Positions 51,628 to 60,507 of a stretch of 64,000 bases of DNA are shown piece by piece (position 1 is the first letter of the stretch; each line of letters starts with the position of its first letter). The notes beneath the pieces were generated by a model. It did not search any database. It was not told where the DNA came from and saw only the letters and a list, made by a program, of their open reading frames with translations. The translations under genes were made by a program, and so were the position numbers. Source of the DNA: Terasakiella sp033100395 (GTDB lineage: Bacteria > Pseudomonadota > Alphaproteobacteria > Rhodospirillales > Terasakiellaceae); NCBI RefSeq assembly GCF_033100395.1, contig NZ_JAWLVJ010000023.1, forward strand, positions 1 through 64,000. The letters run 5' to 3'.

Positions 51628-53796
51628 ATGAGAATGTTACATAATCTGGGGATCAAAGCCAAAATTATGGTTTTGGTATCGACGCTTCTTTTAATCGCAT
51701 TCATCGCCAATTTCTTTACGCTGACCAAGGTGACAGAGATTGGTAATGAGATCGAAGCTGTGGCAGAACGTGATATGCCACTGGTTGAACTGATTTCAAA
51801 TATTGAAGCCCATCAGTTAGAACAAGCCATCCATTTTGAACGTGTTTTGCGCCTGACAGGTCTCACACTAAAGAATGATAAATTGCTACAGTCCGAGATT
51901 GATAAGTTTCACGATCTGGCAAAGAAGGTGGATAAAGAATTATTAGCAGCTGACAAAATTATTGCTGATTTTCTGAAACTGGACAGATTGTCGTCAGAAG
52001 AGCGTGCGGAATTTGAGACGCTTTTAAACTCTATCAAAAGTTTAGAAGTTCAACACGCAACGTATGACCATCATGTCGATGATGTGTTTAAGGGATATTT
52101 TGACGGTAGAACAGCCGAAGAGATGGCTGGTCTGATTGAAACTACAGCAAAAGAGGAAGATCAGATCACCCATGAGGTGGAAGGGCTTCTGTTTGAAATC
52201 GCGCGTTTCACCAAAGAAGCCTTGCTGGAAGCTGAACATCACGAACATGCGGTTGAAGATTTGATGCTCTGGACCGGGATCGTGTCTTTGGTTATCGGTT
52301 TGGTCTTTGGCTGGATCATCGGTCGCAATGTGGACCGTTCGGTTCATGGGGTGACCGTTGCAACCAACGGCTTGGCTCATGGTGATCTGGATACTGAAAT
52401 CCCTTCCCAGGATTTGAAAAACGAGATCGGCGATATCGCCCGTGCCCTTGTGGTTTTTAAAGACAATCTCTGTGAAACCCGCGATCTGCGCGCCCAGCAG
52501 GAACTGGAAAAGAAACAGGCGGAAGAACGTCAACGCGTTGCCATGGCAAAGATGGCCGATACGTTTGAATCTGACGTGGGTGCGGTTGTGCAGACCGTGA
52601 CTTCTGCGGCGACAGAATTACAGGCGTCGTCCACCCAGATGGCAAGTACGGCAAAACAGACCAGTGAACAGGCTGCCATCGTGACCGGATCTGCCCAGCA
52701 GGCAAGTCATAACGTGCAAACAGTGGCTTCTGCGACAGAAGAATTAACCGCGTCCATTGGTGAAATTCGCAATCAGGTGGAAATGTCGGCGCAAGTTTCT
52801 GATCGCGCAGTGGGTGTCGCCCAACATACCACCGAAACGATTGAGGCGTTGAGCCAGCAAGTGGCAAAAATTGGTGAAGTGGTGGCGCTAATTACCAATA
52901 TTGCGGAGCAAACCAACCTTCTGGCCCTGAATGCAACGATTGAGGCCGCACGTGCAGGGGAAGCCGGTAAAGGCTTTGCGGTTGTGGCGGGCGAAGTGAA
53001 AAATCTTGCCAACCAGACCAGCCGGGCAACCGATGAAATTACCTTGCAAATTACCCATGTTCAAAACGGCACGGGGGAAGTGGAACAGGCGATTAATTCC
53101 ATCACCAATGTCATCACGGAAATGAATGAAATTTCGTCTAACATTGCCTCTGCCGTTGAAGAACAAAATGCGGCGACCGATGAAATTGCCAAAAATATTG
53201 ATGAGGCCTCTCGCGGGACTGTGGAAGTAAGTGATAGCATTCAGACTGTTGAACAGGCGGCGACCGAAACCGGCAGTGCGGCCACACAGATTGCGGATGC
53301 CAGTGCAGACTTGTCTCATCAGGGTGAGTTCCTGCGCGAAAAAGTCGCAAGCTTCCTCAATCGGGTCAGAAATGACGAAGGCGAGCTTTCGATTGTGGAA
53401 TGGGATGATGCTTACTCATACGGTCATGCGACCATTGATGCGGCAAACCAAAGTTATGTGAAAGGCCTGAACAAGATTTTCGCAGCCATGTTGTCCGGTG
53501 ACAATATGCAAAGCGTGATGCATGTGCTGGATAACATCCATAATGACGCGCCTGCCCATTTTGAACAGGAAATGACGGTATTGGCGAAAGTGAATTATCC
53601 CGGACTGGATAATGTGCGCACGGCCCATAAGGACTTCCTGGATAATCTGACACATTGGTATAAAGCCTACGAAGGTGGAAAAACCGATGATATCACCGAA
53701 GCCTTTGCTGGCTTGCTTGGTTGGTTTAACGGTCATATTTCCCGTGTGGACGCAGCCTTTGTGCGTCAACAGCTGGCAATGAGCGCAGCGGCATAA
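51628..53796 (+). CDS. Methyl-accepting chemotaxis protein with a degenerate hemerythrin-like C terminus
   Basis: The 722-residue receptor has a membrane helix (12-34), a helical periplasmic sensor to about 210, and a second helix (213-233). HAMP (about 235-290) and the signalling domain with IAEQTNLLALNATIEAARAGEAGKGFAVVAGEVKNLA follow. The last 130 residues (from about 587) resemble bacteriohemerythrin (VEWDDAYSYGHATID, HFEQEM, WFNGHISRVDAAF). Two iron-ligand positions look changed: Asn for His after ATIDAA, and Val for the first His of the HxxxH pair. It may no longer bind two irons. Confidence 0.88.
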   Translation: MRMLHNLGIKAKIMVLVSTLLLIAFIANFFTLTKVTEIGNEIEAVAERDMPLVELISNIEAHQLEQAIHFERVLRLTGLTLKNDKLLQSEIDKFHDLAKKVDKELLAADKIIADFLKLDRLSSEERAEFETLLNSIKSLEVQHATYDHHVDDVFKGYFDGRTAEEMAGLIETTAKEEDQITHEVEGLLFEIARFTKEALLEAEHHEHAVEDLMLWTGIVSLVIGLVFGWIIGRNVDRSVHGVTVATNGLAHGDLDTEIPSQDLKNEIGDIARALVVFKDNLCETRDLRAQQELEKKQAEERQRVAMAKMADTFESDVGAVVQTVTSAATELQASSTQMASTAKQTSEQAAIVTGSAQQASHNVQTVASATEELTASIGEIRNQVEMSAQVSDRAVGVAQHTTETIEALSQQVAKIGEVVALITNIAEQTNLLALNATIEAARAGEAGKGFAVVAGEVKNLANQTSRATDEITLQITHVQNGTGEVEQAINSITNVITEMNEISSNIASAVEEQNAATDEIAKNIDEASRGTVEVSDSIQTVEQAATETGSAATQIADASADLSHQGEFLREKVASFLNRVRNDEGELSIVEWDDAYSYGHATIDAANQSYVKGLNKIFAAMLSGDNMQSVMHVLDNIHNDAPAHFEQEMTVLAKVNYPGLDNVRTAHKDFLDNLTHWYKAYEGGKTDDITEAFAGLLGWFNGHISRVDAAFVRQQLAMSAAA

Positions 53797-53808
53797 AATC
53801 AGGACAAG

Positions 53809-53849
53809 AAAAAAGGGCGCTTCCTGACAGATCGGAAGCGCCCTTTTTT
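53809..53849. terminator. Bidirectional intrinsic terminator
   Basis: AAAAAGGGCGCTTCC pairs with GGAAGCGCCCTTTTT. A-runs and T-runs flank the stem, so it works in both directions. It ends the chemoreceptor gene and the convergent mch. Confidence 0.95.
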
Positions 53850-53867
53850 GTGTCGATTAATCTGGTC

Positions 53868-54923
53868 TTAGCCACGACGTGGCATCAGTACCCAGTAATC
53901 CAGATCCAGAACCACATCTTCGTGGTACTTGCCGTCTTCGTTTTTATATGGGAAGTCGCCAGCCGGATGGTCTTTTGTGGCGACCAGACGCAGGCGAAGC
54001 GCACCCATGTCGGTGCGGCCCTTGATTTCCTGTTTATCCAGAATTTCAGAATAAGCAAAGATAGTGTTGCCGGCGAAAGTCGGGTTGGCGTGTGCACCAG
54101 CGTTGATCGCTGCAACCTTGAACGCATTGCCCAGGCCGTTAAAGGACAGGCCACGTGCCAGTGAAATGATGTGACCGCCATAGATCAGACGCTTGCCGAA
54201 CTGGTTATCTTTGGCTGCCAGCTGGTCAAAGTGAACCTTGGCTGTGTTTTGATAGAGACGGGTTGCCATCTGATGTTCCGCTTCTTCAATGGTCATGCCA
54301 TCGATATGGTCGATTTTCTCGCCTACTTCATAGTCTTCCCACAGGTGAGGAGAGCCTGCCAGGTCGGTGTCGTAATTTGAGAAATCCAGACCTTCTGCGA
54401 TCACCAGATCGTCAACCTCAACAACTTTTGCCAGTTCGGGAATTTGTGTTTCAGGTGTCGGGGCATCCAGATTTTTCTTTTTCACCATCACCCAGCGCAC
54501 ATAATCCAGAACGACTTCATCATCCTGATTGACGCCGACAGAATTGACATAAACCACACCGGATTTACCGTTGGAATTTTCTTTCAGTCCGATCACGGTT
54601 GAGGTGGTACGAACCGTATCACCCGGATAAACAGGCGCGCCAAAGCGACCTTCGGCATAGCCCAGGTTGGCAACCGCGTTGAGCGATACATCCGGAACCG
54701 TTTTACCAAACACCATGTGGAACGCCAGCAGGTCGTCCAGCGGCATGGCTTCAAAGCCAAGGTCGCGCGCGTTTGGCTCAGATGAATGGGGCATGTGGCG
54801 GAAACCGTAAAGGGCTGTGTAAAGCGATACGTCGCCTTCTGTTACGGTACGTGGTGTTGCGTGCACAATTTCCTGACCGAGGGAGAAATCTTCAAAGAAG
54901 TTACCCGGGTTGGTTTTAGTCAT
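53868..54923 (-). CDS. mch: Mesaconyl-CoA hydratase
   Basis: Mch hydrates mesaconyl-C1-CoA to beta-methylmalyl-CoA, the step after Mcd in the ethylmalonyl-CoA pathway. The 351-residue protein has two MaoC-like hotdog domains. It has PGNFFEDFSLGQEIVHATPRTVTEGDV, LYGFRHMPHSSEPNARDLGF and, in the second half, FGKRLIYGGHIISLARGLSFNGLGNAF. I start at MTKTNPGNF, with GAGGA 9 bases upstream; the frame extends 14 codons further. Although 43 kb from ccr-mcd, its upstream region has TGC motifs like those before ecm/ccr. Confidence 0.93.
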   Translation of the reverse strand: MTKTNPGNFFEDFSLGQEIVHATPRTVTEGDVSLYTALYGFRHMPHSSEPNARDLGFEAMPLDDLLAFHMVFGKTVPDVSLNAVANLGYAEGRFGAPVYPGDTVRTTSTVIGLKENSNGKSGVVYVNSVGVNQDDEVVLDYVRWVMVKKKNLDAPTPETQIPELAKVVEVDDLVIAEGLDFSNYDTDLAGSPHLWEDYEVGEKIDHIDGMTIEEAEHQMATRLYQNTAKVHFDQLAAKDNQFGKRLIYGGHIISLARGLSFNGLGNAFKVAAINAGAHANPTFAGNTIFAYSEILDKQEIKGRTDMGALRLRLVATKDHPAGDFPYKNEDGKYHEDVVLDLDYWVLMPRRG

Positions 54924-54964
54924 GGTGAGAATCCTCAAATTTTTTAATTTGAGGCTTTCTAGCA

Positions 54965-55002
54965 TTTTTTGCAGCGCAATGAAAAGACTTTTTGCAGGTG
55001 CG
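54965..55002. promoter_or_regulatory. TGC motif pair upstream of mch
   Basis: TTTTTTGCAGCGCA (54965-54978) and TTTTTGCAGGTGCG (54989-55002) sit 42 to 80 bases before the mch start. They resemble, in the same strand sense relative to the T-run, the motifs before ecm/ccr and etfB. They may be a tandem operator. Confidence 0.35.
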
Positions 55003-55020
55003 ATATTGAAATAAAATTAC

Positions 55021-55395
55021 TCAATGCCGTTCTGCGAGCAATTTGTCCACCATATTGAGAAGTTCATCCTGACTAACAGGCTTGATCAGGGTTGCATCAA
55101 AGAAGACTTCGCTGATTTTCAAGGCTTCGTGGGGGGAAATGCGATCCCCGCCTCCGGTGATGACCAGCAGCTTTGGCGTATTTTCAAGACTGTGGGCGTG
55201 GGTCGCAACTTCAACGCCATCGACTTTGGGCATCAAAAGGTCGGTCACGACCAGGTCAAAGTCTTCGGTATCCAGATATCGATTGGCTTCCTTACCATTT
55301 GTTGCGGTGACCACTGTGTGGCCAGCAGCGCGCAATGTTTCTTCATAGACGAAGAGAATTTCGGCCATGTCATCTGCAACCAGTATATTTGCCAT
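55021..55395 (-). CDS. Single-domain response regulator (CheY-like), copy 1
   Basis: The 124-residue protein is a stand-alone receiver. The acidic pair is DD at 8-9, the phosphoacceptor Asp is in LVVTDLLMP near 52, the switch Thr in LLVITGGGD and the lysine in TLIKP. There is no output domain. The neighbour at 55485 is a close paralogue. The kinase partner is not in the window. It could act in chemotaxis or a phosphorelay. Confidence 0.92.
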   Translation of the reverse strand: MANILVADDMAEILFVYEETLRAAGHTVVTATNGKEANRYLDTEDFDLVVTDLLMPKVDGVEVATHAHSLENTPKLLVITGGGDRISPHEALKISEVFFDATLIKPVSQDELLNMVDKLLAERH

Positions 55396-55484
55396 CTGCA
55401 GTCCTTTATCACGAAAGTGCTAAAGGAAAATATAATGTATTTTCAGGTAGTATTCATCCCATAAATGGGTGAGGGTAAATATAC

Positions 55485-55853
55485 CTAGTCGCGCAACAAG
55501 CGTTCAACCGTGTCAGTTAAGGTCTTCTTTTCAATAGGCTTTACAAGCATTCTGTCGATGTTTGCGCCTTGCAACTTAAGCGCGGCATAAGGGGACATTT
55601 GATCGCCGCCACCTGTAATTACGAGAATTTTTGGGCGCGGGTTCAATTTATCGGCTTGTTCAGCGACATCGAATCCGTCTTTTTGCGGCATCATCAGATC
55701 GGTGATGACGATGTCATACTTCTGTTCTTCCAGACTGGTGATGGCATCGCGACCATTGGCCACACTGTTTACCTCATGGCCCGCCCCCATCAGGATGGTT
55801 TCATAGGCAAAGCGAATTTCAGCAATATCTTCTGCAATCAGGATGGCAGCCAT
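55485..55853 (-). CDS. Single-domain response regulator (CheY-like), copy 2
   Basis: The 122-residue receiver keeps an acidic pair (ED), the phosphoacceptor in IVITDLMMPQKDGFDV, the Thr of ILVITGGGDQMSP and the lysine in LVKPI. It shares with copy 1 the unusual VITGGGDxxSP segment, so the two arose by duplication. A hydrophobic MAAILIAEDIAEIRFAYETIL opens it. Separate promoters are possible because 89 bases separate the copies. Confidence 0.92.
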   Translation of the reverse strand: MAAILIAEDIAEIRFAYETILMGAGHEVNSVANGRDAITSLEEQKYDIVITDLMMPQKDGFDVAEQADKLNPRPKILVITGGGDQMSPYAALKLQGANIDRMLVKPIEKKTLTDTVERLLRD

Positions 55854-55890
55854 TAATCGTGTCCGAATGTTAACAAACTAAAATATTAGC

Positions 55891-57090
55891 TTATATGATT
55901 TTACCGATCCGGTTCAAGGCCTCTTCGATGATAGGTTGTTCATGAACAAGGGCAAGACGAATATAAGCTGTACCGGGATTTACACCGGACTGGTCTGTCT
56001 TGGCAAGATAATTTCCCGGAATAACGCGCACACCGGCTTTTTTCCAAATTTCAAGGGCGGCTTCTTCACCGTTTGCCCAGCGTTCACGCACATCCAGCCA
56101 GAGGAAAAATCCACCCGCTGGGCGATAAAAGCCCAAGCGGTTGCCAAGGATTCGTTCTGCCGTATCAATCTTTTCTTTGTAAAGACGACGGTTTTCAACC
56201 ACATGGGCGTCATCGCGCCACAGCGCTGCGGAGGCGGCTTGTAACGGCAAGGGCATGGAGGCCCCACCATAATTGCGCAAACCGACAAAATTCTTGATCA
56301 GATCCGGGTCGCCCGCCACAAAGCCGGAGCGCAGGCCCGCAGCACTCGATCGTTTGGACAGAGAATGAAAGACCAGCAGGTTTTTGGTTGATCCGGTTTC
56401 CTGTGCGACTTCCATAGCCCCATGAGGTTTGTCTGCATCATAAAGTTCGGCGTAACATTCATCCATAATCAGGGTGAAGTCATATGTACGTGCCAGTTCC
56501 AGGGCGTGTCGTAGATAATCCAGATCACAGACCATCCCTTGTGGGTTGCCCGGGGAACATAAAAACAGCATCGCCGTTTTTTTCCAGGTTTCTTCATCAA
56601 CTGCCGAAAGATCAGGCATGAAATCATTTTCAGGACCGGCGGGCAGATAGACAGGCTGGGCTTCGTTCATGACGGCGGCACCGACATAGACCTGATAAAA
56701 CGGGTTCGGGACTAAAACCAGCGGCTTTTCTTCCCCCTTCGCCACCCGTTCAATCAGCAAATTGCCGATCAGAAACAGGGCTTCACGGGTACCACAGACG
56801 GGCAGGACATCATCGGTGCTGATGAAATCGTCTTTCAGATCATAACGGCGATCCAGAAATTCTTTAATGGCGGCTTTCAGGTCCGGATTGCCTGCGATCG
56901 GTGGATATTTGTTCCAGCTTAAAGCGTTGGCATTGATGGTATCTTGTAACAAGGCAGGTGGCTGATGCTGCGGTTCACCAATGGACATGGCCAGCGGGGT
57001 GATGCCTTCGGGGACTTCATGATGGTCCAGCAGGTCGCGCAGGCGCTGGAAAGGATAATCACTAAGTTGGGAAAGAGAAGAATTCACCAT
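55891..57090 (-). CDS. Class I aminotransferase, DapC-like (succinyldiaminopimelate transaminase)
   Basis: The 399 residues form a fold-type I PLP enzyme. The Schiff-base lysine is in FHSLSKRSSAAGLRSGFVAGD. LCSPGNPQGMV, MDECYAELYDADKPHG, and the YPFQRLRDLLDHHEVPEG N terminus match the DapC-like group that acts in lysine and meso-diaminopimelate synthesis. It would complement DapF. The substrate is inferred from family only. The gene starts 13 bases past the end of the UMF1-type transporter gene upstream on the same strand. Confidence 0.88.
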   Translation of the reverse strand: MVNSSLSQLSDYPFQRLRDLLDHHEVPEGITPLAMSIGEPQHQPPALLQDTINANALSWNKYPPIAGNPDLKAAIKEFLDRRYDLKDDFISTDDVLPVCGTREALFLIGNLLIERVAKGEEKPLVLVPNPFYQVYVGAAVMNEAQPVYLPAGPENDFMPDLSAVDEETWKKTAMLFLCSPGNPQGMVCDLDYLRHALELARTYDFTLIMDECYAELYDADKPHGAMEVAQETGSTKNLLVFHSLSKRSSAAGLRSGFVAGDPDLIKNFVGLRNYGGASMPLPLQAASAALWRDDAHVVENRRLYKEKIDTAERILGNRLGFYRPAGGFFLWLDVRERWANGEEAALEIWKKAGVRVIPGNYLAKTDQSGVNPGTAYIRLALVHEQPIIEEALNRIGKII

Positions 57091-57103
57091 GTCTAAAAGG
57101 CCT

Positions 57104-58369
57104 TTATGTCTGTGTCTGCCCTCTTATATCAGGCAAGTTTCGCATCAGGGCAAGCCCGATGATGAAAAAGATAAGAATGGTTGCCATCCCGGCGCGTTGC
57201 GACAGGAAGACATCGGTCATAAAAGCAACCAATAATGGCCCGATAAAGGCAGTGACCTTGCCTGATAAGGCATAAAGACCAAACAGTTCGGTATGAATAT
57301 CTTTGGGCGCAATATGGGACATATAGGTCCGGCTGGCCGCTTGCGTTGGCCCCATGAAGAACCCAAGCAACAGCCCCAGGATCAGGAAGTGATTTTTATC
57401 TGCGACCAGCAAGGTGCCTCCTCCGATAAAGAAAATGGCGATCAGGGACAGGCTGATCACCCGTTTGGGCCCCCAGCGATCATCCAGCCAGCCAAAGAAA
57501 GCTGCCCCAATTCCGGCCGTGACATTTAGCCCGATGCCGAAGATGATCAGGTCTTTAAATCCCATATTGAAGGTCCCAGCCGCATAAATGCCGCCAAAAG
57601 CAAACAGGGTGTTCAGTCCATCGATATAGATCATGCGGGTGATGAGGAAGGAAAAGACGGTTTTATGATCACGCCAGTTTTTTAAAGTCGCCGTCAGGCT
57701 GGATAGGCCCTGACCAATGGCTTTGCTGATCGTTGTTTTGGATGGTTGATCCGGCACCAGCAGAAAAAGTGGCAAGGCAAACAGCGCATACCAAAAGGCA
57801 ACGAAGGGACCGGAAATACGGATATGTTCGCTGGTGTCTTTATCCAGTCCAAATAAAGGTGTGTCAGTTTGCACAAACAGGACAAGCACAACAATCAGTC
57901 CCAACAGGCCGCCCAGATAGCCAAAGCCCCAGGACAGACCGGACAGCAGGCCCTCTTTTCCCGGCACTGATAAATCCTGCAGCATGGCATTGTAAAAGAC
58001 CATTGCCATTTCAAACCCGAAAGTCGCCATTCCCACACACAAAAGCGCAAGCGCGATGGAACTGGTATCGGGCAGGGCATACCAGAGGGCAGCAGAAGAA
58101 AGAATACAGATTAAGGAAAAGAGAAAAATCCAAGGTTTTCGATGTCCGGTATGATCGGCAATGGCGCCAAAGATCGGCGCGCACAGGGCAATCATCAATC
58201 CGGCAGCCCCGGTTGCATATCCCCACAGGCTGGTGCCTGTGACTTCATCCGGTGCAATGGCCTTGGTAAAATAGGCTGCAAAGATGAAAGTGGTGATCAC
58301 GGTCGGAAAGGCAGAATTGGCAAAATCAAAAAGGGCCCAGGCAATACGTTGAACGGTGGTGGCTTTCAT
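57104..58369 (-). CDS. UMF1/Atg22-type MFS transporter
   Basis: The 421-residue protein has about 12 membrane helices. The opening QRIAWALFDFANSAFPTVITTFIFAAYFT is the UMF1 signature. GAIADHTGHRKPWI is the loop motif after helix 2. A second copy-like segment (FGWLDDRWGPKRVI) opens the C-terminal half. Its substrate is unknown; family members are thought to move amino acids or small metabolites. It lies upstream of the DapC-like gene in a probable two-gene unit. Confidence 0.9.
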   Translation of the reverse strand: MKATTVQRIAWALFDFANSAFPTVITTFIFAAYFTKAIAPDEVTGTSLWGYATGAAGLMIALCAPIFGAIADHTGHRKPWIFLFSLICILSSAALWYALPDTSSIALALLCVGMATFGFEMAMVFYNAMLQDLSVPGKEGLLSGLSWGFGYLGGLLGLIVVLVLFVQTDTPLFGLDKDTSEHIRISGPFVAFWYALFALPLFLLVPDQPSKTTISKAIGQGLSSLTATLKNWRDHKTVFSFLITRMIYIDGLNTLFAFGGIYAAGTFNMGFKDLIIFGIGLNVTAGIGAAFFGWLDDRWGPKRVISLSLIAIFFIGGGTLLVADKNHFLILGLLLGFFMGPTQAASRTYMSHIAPKDIHTELFGLYALSGKVTAFIGPLLVAFMTDVFLSQRAGMATILIFFIIGLALMRNLPDIRGQTQT

Positions 58370-58474
58370 CTGTTTTCTGCTGAATAATCAATAAGTACGA
58401 GTACTATAGTTGTTTTTTAGGGTGACGGCATACGGAAATTATGCGACCTTTTTACAGTCTATACCAGAAGTAGG

Positions 58475-59203
58475 GTGCCCGTGCGCGTCATAAGTTTCAT
58501 ATCAATCATTTGGTTTGCCATTTTTGGCTGCTCTCTGGCGTGGAGTGCGTCTGAAGACATCAAGATCGTGACTGCTGAACTGCCACCTTACAGTATCGAA
58601 GTTGGCATGCGCCCTGGTCTGATGGTGGAAATCCTCAGCATGATTGAACATCGTCTCAAAGGAAGGCATAAGCCCCATTATTACCCTTGGCCACGTGCCC
58701 AGATGCTGACACGGGCCAATGCCAATCATATTATCTTCCCTTTAACGCGCACGCCGGAACGAGAACCGTATTATGATTGGGCGATCAATGTGATGCAGGT
58801 CGATTCGGTCTTTATTACGCTGGATGGCCGTAAACTGAGTTTGGAAGAAGCTAAAAAGCTTGATTTGATTACGGTGCAGCAATCAACACCCTTTGAAGAA
58901 TTTCTGAAAAAAGAAGGCTTTATCAATATTGTCAGTTCGCCGCAACCGGCAGAGCGCCATTTGTTATTGTTGCAAAAAAAACGGGTGGAAGCCTGGTTCA
59001 CATCGCGGGACCTGGCCCAATATGCTCTGGCTGAAAACGGCTTATCAGAAAAAGCGACTCTCAGTGAGCCTATGGAAAGTGGGCAGATTTATATCGCTTT
59101 TTCCAAACAATTTCCGCCTTCCTTACGCCAGCAATATATTGATGTATATAACGAGCTCAAGGAAGACGGATCCATTGCATATATTATGAAACAATATCGT
59201 TAA
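58475..59203 (+). CDS. Periplasmic solute-binding-like protein (family 3 type)
   Basis: The 242-residue protein has a signal peptide (FISIIWFAIFGCSLAWSA) and a mature part starting DIKIVTAELPPYSIEVGMRPGLMVEIL. The pocket motif FPLTRTPEREPYYDWA and a final KEDGSIAYIMKQY fit the SBP_bac_3 fold. It uses a GTG start (58475, or 58481 with AGG closer). It is the fifth such orphan gene in the window, and it ends 2 bases before the convergent mrp gene. No transporter partner is visible. Confidence 0.8.
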   Translation: MPVRVISFISIIWFAIFGCSLAWSASEDIKIVTAELPPYSIEVGMRPGLMVEILSMIEHRLKGRHKPHYYPWPRAQMLTRANANHIIFPLTRTPEREPYYDWAINVMQVDSVFITLDGRKLSLEEAKKLDLITVQQSTPFEEFLKKEGFINIVSSPQPAERHLLLLQKKRVEAWFTSRDLAQYALAENGLSEKATLSEPMESGQIYIAFSKQFPPSLRQQYIDVYNELKEDGSIAYIMKQYR

Positions 59204-59205
59204 GA

Positions 59206-60318
59206 TCAGTCAAAGACGATCTTTGGGCCTTGGTTGCCCGTCATTTGTTCCATCACTTTAAACCAGACTTTATCGGCGATGCCTTTATAGGCGGTGGCAT
59301 GTTCGCTGTCTGGCTGGGAGGCGACGATGGGCTGTCCGCCGTCGGATGTTTCGCGGATTTGGATATCCAGTGGAATTTCACCAAGGAAATCAGCGCCTTG
59401 GGCTTCGGCTGTTTCACGCGCCCCGCCATGGCTGAAGACGTCGGTGCGCCCGCCACAGTGTGGGCAGGAGAAATAGCTCATATTTTCCACGATGCCGAGG
59501 ACTGGAATTTCCACTTTGCGGAACATGTTCAGGCCTTTGCGGGTATCAAGCAGCGCAATATCTTGCGGTGTGGAAACGATCACCGATCCTGTCAGTGGTA
59601 CTTTTTGTGCCATGGTCAGCTGGACATCCCCTGTGCCCGGTGGCATATCAACAACCAGAACATCCAACTCGCCCCAGTTTACATCACGCATCAACTGTTC
59701 AAGCGCCCCCATCACCATCGGGCCACGCCAGATCATGGCGGTGTCTTCTTCGACCAGGAAACCGATGGACATACATTTAATGCCGTGGTTTTCCAGTGGT
59801 TCCAGAATTTTGCCGTCCATGGAAACAGGCTGTTCACCTGCCAGACCCAACATCCGTGGGATGGAGGGGCCGTAGATATCTGCATCCAGCAAGCCGACTT
59901 TCAGGCCTTTGGCGGCAAAGGCAAGGGCCAGGTTGACCGATGTGGTGGATTTACCCACACCACCTTTCCCACTGGAAACCGCGATGATGGATTTAACGTC
60001 GGGCATCAGCTGGGCCTGGGCTTGTGGGGCAGCCTGTTGTTGTTGCTGTTGTTGTGGGGCTGCTGCTTTTTCAGCTGTCATCACAACGGTTGCACTTAGG
60101 ACACCATCCATTGCGTGAACGGCATTTTCAGCTTCTTTGCGCACAGGTTCCAGTTCCTTGGCGCGCGACGGATCGCCGATATCCAATGTGAAAGCCACAT
60201 GTCCATCTTTGCTTTGCAGGCCGACGACCATACCGGCGCTGACAATATCAGTACCTTTTGCAGGGTCATTAATCCCTTTTAAGGTTTCGAGAACTTTTTG
60301 TTCTAATTGGGCGGACAT
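59206..60318 (-). CDS. mrp: Mrp/ApbC-type iron-sulfur cluster carrier
   Basis: The 370-residue ATPase binds and delivers Fe-S clusters. A DUF59-like N-terminal domain (about 1-95) is followed by a Gln-rich linker (near 91-100). The P-loop is SSGKGGVGKSTTSVNLA. VVDMPPGTGDVQLTM and the cluster CxxC (YFSCPHCGG) follow. The gene diverges from hflK. In many alphaproteobacteria mrp lies beside hflKC-degP, as here. Confidence 0.95.
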   Translation of the reverse strand: MSAQLEQKVLETLKGINDPAKGTDIVSAGMVVGLQSKDGHVAFTLDIGDPSRAKELEPVRKEAENAVHAMDGVLSATVVMTAEKAAAPQQQQQQQAAPQAQAQLMPDVKSIIAVSSGKGGVGKSTTSVNLALAFAAKGLKVGLLDADIYGPSIPRMLGLAGEQPVSMDGKILEPLENHGIKCMSIGFLVEEDTAMIWRGPMVMGALEQLMRDVNWGELDVLVVDMPPGTGDVQLTMAQKVPLTGSVIVSTPQDIALLDTRKGLNMFRKVEIPVLGIVENMSYFSCPHCGGRTDVFSHGGARETAEAQGADFLGEIPLDIQIRETSDGGQPIVASQPDSEHATAYKGIADKVWFKVMEQMTGNQGPKIVFD

Positions 60319-60420
60319 GCTTGAAAACTCCTTCAGACCGGATAAATATTATTTTACGCGTGCGTTGCGTTGCAAAAGCTGTTGCTGTCATATAAGACTG
60401 TTATAAGCGTTTTGCCAAGG

Positions 60421-60480
60421 GCAACAAACTACAACCTTTGTAGGATAGTTTTTCAGCAAAGCAACAAACGACAACCTTTG
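60421..60480. repeat. 20-bp direct repeat (two copies, 40-bp period) upstream of hflK
   Basis: GCAACAAACTACAACCTTTG at 60421-60440 and GCAACAAACGACAACCTTTG at 60461-60480 match at 19 of 20 positions. The centre-to-centre spacing is exactly 40 bp, about four helical turns. They end 27 bases before the hflK start, so they may be operator sites or a short duplication. Confidence 0.75.
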
Positions 60481-60507
60481 ACTAATCTTTATAGGGAAAA
60501 ACCCAAT

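Noticed and set aside
60421..60480. Short CRISPR array
   Set aside because: There are only two repeat copies, they are not palindromic, and no cas gene is near.
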